DNA of 8,177 nucleotides from an uncultured Clostridia bacterium (GTDB lineage Bacteria; Bacillota; Clostridia; TANB77; CAG-508), in assembly GCA_948528155.1 (NCBI GenBank), contig CAOSZT010000089.1, forward strand, positions 645-8,821, read 5' to 3'. Positions 4,436-8,177 of the stretch are shown in pieces. The notes below the pieces were generated by a model. That model ran no database searches. It was not told the origin of the DNA and saw only the letters and a program-made list of their open reading frames with translations. The position numbers were made by a program, and so were the translations under genes. The stretch's first letter is position 1. Each line of letters begins with the position of its first letter.

Positions 4436-5064
4436 TGGGAATACCAGTATTAATTATGGGAGAAAGTGGAAGTGGAAAAACATGTTCATTAAGAAATTTT
4501 GAAACAGAAGAAATAGGAATATTTAATGTAGCAGGAAAACCATTACCATTTAGGAAACAACTGAAAAAAGTTGATAATGCTACATATTTAACAATTATGA
4601 AAGGATTAAAAGAACCCAAATTAAAAACATATGTAATAGATGATAGTCAATATTTAATGGCTTTCGAATCATTTGAAAGAGCAAAAGAAGTAGGATATAC
4701 CAAAAATGTAGATTTAGCATTACACTTTAAGGAACTTGTGCATTTTGTAATAAAAGGTATGCCAGATGATATAATAGTATATTTTTTACATCATATACAA
4801 GAAACAGAAACAGGAAAAATAAAAGCCAAAACATTAGGAAGAATGTTAGATAATCAACTAACTGTAGAAGGATTATTTTCAATAGTAATGATATGTAAAG
4901 CAGATGGACAAGAGCATTATTTTGAAACGCAAAGCGATGGATATACAACATGTAAAAGTCCAATGGAAATGTTTGAATTTAAAATAGATAACGATTTAAA
5001 GCTAGTAGATACAACAATAAGAGAATATTATGAATTAAATAAAAAAGAAAGTGAGGAAAAATAA
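4435..5064 (+). CDS. RecA-like phage ATPase, Sak4-type single-strand annealing protein
   Basis: 209 residues. Walker A is GESGSGKT at residues 9-16, right at the N-terminus. Walker B is YVIDD at 66-70. A polar HHIQE segment (119-123) follows the next strand, and the C-terminal part has TTCKSPMEMF (171-180). This compact layout, P-loop at the extreme N-terminus and no extra domain, fits phage nucleotide-binding proteins of the Sak4/AAA_24 group, RecA-like core proteins linked to annealing of SSB-coated DNA. The next gene encodes a DUF669 protein with an SSB-like tip, the usual partner. ATG at 4435 overlaps the preceding stop by one base, with GAGGTGA 6 nt upstream. ATPase assignment is sure; annealing function follows from family and context. 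A helicase-loading role is the main alternative. Confidence 0.87.
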   Translation: MGIPVLIMGESGSGKTCSLRNFETEEIGIFNVAGKPLPFRKQLKKVDNATYLTIMKGLKEPKLKTYVIDDSQYLMAFESFERAKEVGYTKNVDLALHFKELVHFVIKGMPDDIIVYFLHHIQETETGKIKAKTLGRMLDNQLTVEGLFSIVMICKADGQEHYFETQSDGYTTCKSPMEMFEFKIDNDLKLVDTTIREYYELNKKESEEK

Positions 5065-5065
5065 A

Positions 5066-5614
5066 ATGAAGAAACCACAAGGATATGATGAAACACAAGC
5101 ATATGGAGAATATGAAACATTACCAGTAGGAGGGTATAAATGCGTAATAAAAAAAGTAGTAGAAGAAGAAACAACAAATGGAAAGAAATATTTAAAAGTA
5201 GGATTTGATATAGCAGAGGGAGAATACAAAGATTTTTATCAAAAGAAATTTGAAAATGATAATAGAGACAATCCAAAATGGAGTGGAATATGGACAGTAT
5301 TTGAAGAAGGGTATGAACCAAATACAACCAATCCAAAATTTAAAGGATTTATAACATCTGTAGAAACATCAAATGAAGGATTTAAGTTTAATTTTAAAGA
5401 AGAGGAATTAGTAAATAAGAAAGTAGGGTTAGTATTTAGAGAAGAAGAATTTATAGGAACAGATGGACAAGTACATACAGGAATAAAACCATATTATGCA
5501 GTATCTTATGAAAAAGCAGAAGAAGCAAAAATACCAAATAAAAAGGAACTAAGTGATAATCAAATAGACAAAGCATTTGATTCAAAAATTGAAGATGAAG
5601 ACCTACCTTTTTAG
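5066..5614 (+). CDS. DUF669 family protein, probable phage single-strand DNA-binding protein
   Basis: 182 residues. Residues about 8-140 (YDETQAYGEYETLPVGGYKC, GKKYLKVGFDIAEGEYKDFYQKKF, KWSGIWTVFEEG) match the DUF669 pattern of phage proteins found beside Sak4/AAA ATPases. The C-terminus is acidic and ends in EDEDLPF, closely resembling the protein-recruiting tip of bacterial SSB (DDDIPF type). A role coating single-stranded DNA and recruiting replication or annealing partners is therefore likely. The ATG at 5066 is 9 nt after GAGG; an upstream GTG at 5051 is in frame but lacks a suitable site. Two nt separate the ATPase stop (5064) from this ATG. The next gene's ribosome binding site overlaps its stop (TAGGAGGT). 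Confidence 0.82.
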   Translation: MKKPQGYDETQAYGEYETLPVGGYKCVIKKVVEEETTNGKKYLKVGFDIAEGEYKDFYQKKFENDNRDNPKWSGIWTVFEEGYEPNTTNPKFKGFITSVETSNEGFKFNFKEEELVNKKVGLVFREEEFIGTDGQVHTGIKPYYAVSYEKAEEAKIPNKKELSDNQIDKAFDSKIEDEDLPF

Positions 5615-5624
5615 GAGGTAAGTT

Positions 5625-6158
5625 ATGGACAAAATAAAAGAAGTAAAAGAAAGAGCAGACATTGTAAAAGTAGCAGAATATTTTGGAATAAAAACTAAAC
5701 AATGTTGTCCATTCCACAAAGAAAGAACACCATCATTTTCTATATCACAATCAAAGCAAATATTCAAATGTTTTGGTTGTGATATAGCAGGAGACTGTAT
5801 AACACTAGTATCAAAATTATTAAATATAAATGCTTATGAAAGTGCAAAACAAATAAATGATATATGTTTATTAGGAATAGATTTTAAAGGCTCTATGTCG
5901 AAATATGAAGTAAATAGATATAAACAAATACAAGAGGCAAAAGAAAAATTTAAAAATTGGCATAATCAAACATTACAAAAGCTATGTGATTATTTACACA
6001 GTTTAAAAGGAATAGAAAAATATCAAAATCAAGAAATAATAGAATATTATATAGACTTATTAATATATGGAACAGAAGAAGATATATTATGGTTTAAGAA
6101 AACAGAAGAAAGGTGGTGTAAAGAAATTGAACGAAGAATTAGACCAGCAGTTACTTGA
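5625..6158 (+). CDS. CHC2 zinc-finger primase protein without a visible catalytic domain
   Basis: 177 residues. Residues about 1-70 match the DnaG-type CHC2 zinc-binding domain: IKEVKERADIVKVAEYFGIK, then the ligands C28, H31 (CCPFHKERTPSFSI) and C49, C52 (FKCFGC), then GDCITLVSKLLNINAYESA. This domain recognises template and primes initiation in DnaG. The rest (about 90-177) is helical and charged, and no TOPRIM metal-binding motifs (E...DxD) are seen, so the protein looks like a stand-alone template-recognition module. It directly precedes, and overlaps, the DUF927 helicase, suggesting a split primase-helicase. ATG at 5625 is 6 nt after GGAGG. Domain call firm; complete primase activity doubtful. 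Confidence 0.85.
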   Translation: MDKIKEVKERADIVKVAEYFGIKTKQCCPFHKERTPSFSISQSKQIFKCFGCDIAGDCITLVSKLLNINAYESAKQINDICLLGIDFKGSMSKYEVNRYKQIQEAKEKFKNWHNQTLQKLCDYLHSLKGIEKYQNQEIIEYYIDLLIYGTEEDILWFKKTEERWCKEIERRIRPAVT

Positions 6159-7971
6159 AGAAAATCCACCTTACGAATTGGAAGAATTAAATCAAGAAAG
6201 TATATTAGAAGACAAAATATTTGACTATTTGGTAGCACTACCAAATTCGCCAAATAAAACAAGAATAATAGAAAAATTAAGAACAAAAGCAAAAGAATTA
6301 AAAGTAACAAGAGCATTTAACAGCATATTTAAACAAAAAAACGAAGAATATATACAAGAATTAAAAAGCAAAGGTGGAAATATAATACAATTTACAGATT
6401 GTCCAATACAAGAACTAAAATGTGGACAATGGAGTGCAGATGATAGTGGAGTATATAGAATAGATTATACAACAATGATAAAACCAATAAAGATAAAAGC
6501 ATGTAGTCATCCAATATTGCCTGTAGAAAGATTAATAAATATTGATAACAATATAGAAAAAGTAAAACTGAGTTTTTATAAAGACAAAAAATGGCAATAT
6601 GTAATAGTAGAAAAAAACACAATAGCAAGTAAAAGTAAAATATTACAACTTGCAAACTCAGGAATAGAAGTAAACGAAAACAATGCAAAAGACTTAATTA
6701 CATATTTATCAGATGTTATGGAATTAAATAACATAGAGCCAAAACTAAGTGTAGGACATTTAGGTTGGATAGACAATGAATTTGTACCATATTCAAAAAA
6801 ATACTCTTTAGATGTAGATAAAGAATTTAAGCAAAAAATAGAAAGTATAAAAGAAAATGGAGATTATAGCAAATGGAAGGAATACATAAAAACATTAAGA
6901 GAAAAAAGTATAACATTAAGATTTATGATAGCAAGTTCTTTTGCAAGTGTATTAGTAAAAATATTTAAACTAAACACATTTATAGTACATCTATGGGGAA
7001 AAAGTGGAAATGGAAAAACAGTAGCAGAAATGATATGTTCAAGTATATGGGGAAAACCAGATAATAACTTTATAAGCAATTTATCAAATACATCAATAGC
7101 AAATGAAAGATTATGTAATTTTTATAGAAATATGCCAATCTTACTAGATGAACTACAAATAGCAAAAGCAAAATACAAAAATTTTGATGAATTAATATAT
7201 ATGTTAACAGAGGGAAAAGGAAAAGAAAGAGGAACAGTAGATAATGGAATAAGAGAACAAACAATGTGGCAAACAATAGTAATTCTAAACGGGGAAGAAC
7301 CAATAACAAGTGATACATCAAAAGAAGGAGTAAAAAATAGAGTAATAGAAATAAATGAAGATGAAACAATTGTAGAAGATGGAAATGGAACAGTAAAATT
7401 TATACAAGAAAATTATGGATTTGCAGGAAAAGAATTTTTAAAACTAATAGAAGATAAAGAAGAACTACAAAAAATGCAACAACACTTTGTAAATGAATTA
7501 AGTAAAATAATGGAATATAAAAAGCAAATAAATGCATTTTCAATAATAATGACAGCAGATTATATAGTTTCAAATAAAATATTTAAAGACAATCCAATTA
7601 CAATAGAAGAAGTGAAGCCATATATCAGAACAGATTCAGATGAAACAGAAAGATATATAAATTTAATAATAGATATTGCAAATGCGAATATTAATAATTT
7701 TTATGATAGTAAAAAAAGTAATAGTTTAGAAAACAATAATTGTTTACCATCAGGACAAATTTGGGGAAGTATAGAGAAAACAACAGATGGATTAGGAACA
7801 ATAATTTATTATGATTTTATACCAACAAAACTTTATCAAATACTAGAAGATAATAACATAAATTGGGATGGAATAAAAAAGAAAATGGCAGATAAAGGTT
7901 ATGTAATAGTCAAAAATGGGAAATATCAAGTACCAGTGAGAATGCCAAGTCGGTGTTCAAAGAATGATTAG
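6127..7971 (+). CDS. DUF927-type phage/plasmid replicative helicase
   Basis: 614 residues from TTG 6127, chosen because AAAGGTGGTG (6109-6118) lies 8 nt upstream. An upstream in-frame ATG at 6067 would add 20 residues and has no convincing site. The start overlaps the primase gene by 32 nt. Numbered from TTG: an N-terminal region of about 200 residues with no clear motif, then GHLGWIDNEFVPY (210-222), typical of DUF927. Walker A is GKSGNGKT (291-298), Walker B is PILLDE (337-342), a sensor-like NGEEP is at 388-392 and an arginine-finger candidate R405 is in GVKNRVIEI. The C-terminus is probably a winged helix for DNA binding. It should be the ring-type helicase opening the origin, with the iterons lying 23 nt downstream of its stop. 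Confidence 0.87.
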   Translation: MNEELDQQLLEENPPYELEELNQESILEDKIFDYLVALPNSPNKTRIIEKLRTKAKELKVTRAFNSIFKQKNEEYIQELKSKGGNIIQFTDCPIQELKCGQWSADDSGVYRIDYTTMIKPIKIKACSHPILPVERLINIDNNIEKVKLSFYKDKKWQYVIVEKNTIASKSKILQLANSGIEVNENNAKDLITYLSDVMELNNIEPKLSVGHLGWIDNEFVPYSKKYSLDVDKEFKQKIESIKENGDYSKWKEYIKTLREKSITLRFMIASSFASVLVKIFKLNTFIVHLWGKSGNGKTVAEMICSSIWGKPDNNFISNLSNTSIANERLCNFYRNMPILLDELQIAKAKYKNFDELIYMLTEGKGKERGTVDNGIREQTMWQTIVILNGEEPITSDTSKEGVKNRVIEINEDETIVEDGNGTVKFIQENYGFAGKEFLKLIEDKEELQKMQQHFVNELSKIMEYKKQINAFSIIMTADYIVSNKIFKDNPITIEEVKPYIRTDSDETERYINLIIDIANANINNFYDSKKSNSLENNNCLPSGQIWGSIEKTTDGLGTIIYYDFIPTKLYQILEDNNINWDGIKKKMADKGYVIVKNGKYQVPVRMPSRCSKND

Positions 7972-7993
7972 AATTAAAAATATATATTTAAAT

Positions 7994-8044
7994 GTAACAC
8001 CAGGTAACACCGAGTAACACCAAAGTAACACCCAAAGGTGTTAC
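7994..8044 (+). repeat. Iteron array: four direct GTAACACC repeats and one inverted copy
   Basis: GTAACACC occurs at 7994-8001, 8004-8011, 8014-8021 and 8025-8032, with starts 10, 10 and 11 bp apart, one helical turn each. An inverted copy GGTGTTAC lies at 8037-8044. The fourth and fifth copies form a perfect 8-bp stem with a 4-nt CAAA loop. Phased iterons directly after a replicative helicase gene are characteristic of replication origins bound by an initiator. The iterons are also the most GC-rich stretch in this otherwise AT-rich end. Confidence 0.75.
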
Positions 8045-8177
8045 AGCCAAAACATAGAAAGATAACGATTACAATAAATAATATATATATGTAACACCTA
8101 AAATAAAAATTAAATACATATGGAAAATATAATTTAAGAAAATTAATTTTATTAATATATATATAAGTATTAAAAAC
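8045..8177. other. AT-rich non-coding tail with an extra iteron; candidate origin unwinding region
   Basis: No gene with a ribosome binding site was found. The stretch is very AT-rich (TAATATATATAT near 8080-8090; TTAATTTTATTAATATATATATA near the end), with one further exact GTAACACC at 8091-8098, 47 nt past the iteron cluster. An easily melted AT-rich segment beside iterons is the usual layout of an origin. The window ends here, so its right limit is unknown. Confidence 0.55.

Noticed and set aside
6067..6126. Upstream ATG as start of the helicase
   Set aside because: It lacks a good ribosome binding site and lies 92 nt inside the primase gene; TTG at 6127 has AAAGGTGGTG at proper spacing. 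Proof would need N-terminal data.
7994..8044. Short repeats resembling a CRISPR array
   Set aside because: Repeats are 8 bp with 2-3 bp spacing and no unique spacers; helical phasing fits iterons.
8025..8044. Hairpin as an intrinsic terminator for the helicase gene
   Set aside because: The 8-bp stem is not followed by a run of T, and it is made of two iteron copies.

Overview
The window is the left end of a temperate phage genome (prophage or phage-like element) from a very AT-rich, Gram-positive-type host. Genes are short and tightly packed. Nearly every start follows a strong AGGAGG-type ribosome binding site, and codons are dominated by AAA, GAA, ATA and AGA. This points to a low-GC Firmicute, probably a clostridial lineage; I cannot name a species from the sequence alone.

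Layout. (1) 1-707, minus strand: tyrosine recombinase (integrase), cut by the window edge. (2) 840-1478, minus strand: LexA/CI-type repressor with XRE helix-turn-helix and S24 peptidase domains. (3) 1479-1611: divergent control region with back-to-back promoters (TTGACT-17-TATAAT leftward, TTGACA-17-TAATAT rightward) and two 17-bp operators; a third operator overlaps the end of the Cro-like gene. (4) 1612-2207, plus strand: Cro-like protein, then an excisionase-like DNA-binding protein. (5) 2238-4435, plus strand: a run of very small early genes, including a micro-ORF broken by a stop at codon 3, two small membrane proteins, coiled-coil proteins and a 54-residue AbrB-like regulator. One gene in this run (2501-2839) is on the minus strand with its own extended -10 promoter, so it is probably expressed in the lysogen. 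(6) 4435-7971, plus strand: replication/recombination module with a RecA-like Sak4-type ATPase, a DUF669 protein with an SSB-like acidic tip, a CHC2 zinc-finger primase fragment and a DUF927-type helicase. (7) 7972-8177: non-coding, with GTAACACC iterons at helical phasing and a very AT-rich flank, a good candidate replication origin.

How it works together. The repressor and Cro-like protein should compete for the three operators and set the lysis/lysogeny choice, with RecA-stimulated self-cleavage of the repressor as the induction route. Rightward transcription then expresses excisionase, the small early proteins and the replication genes. The ATPase and DUF669 protein look like a single-strand annealing/SSB pair. 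The zinc-finger protein and DUF927 helicase would act at the iteron region directly downstream. A perfect 15-bp motif lies upstream of both integrase and excisionase genes, in the same orientation relative to each, and may link their expression.

The points most worth a second look are the shared 15-bp motif, the integrase with Cys where the first catalytic Arg is expected, the iteron array, the primase module with no visible catalytic domain, and the broken micro-ORF. Family names rest on motifs read by eye, not on database searches.
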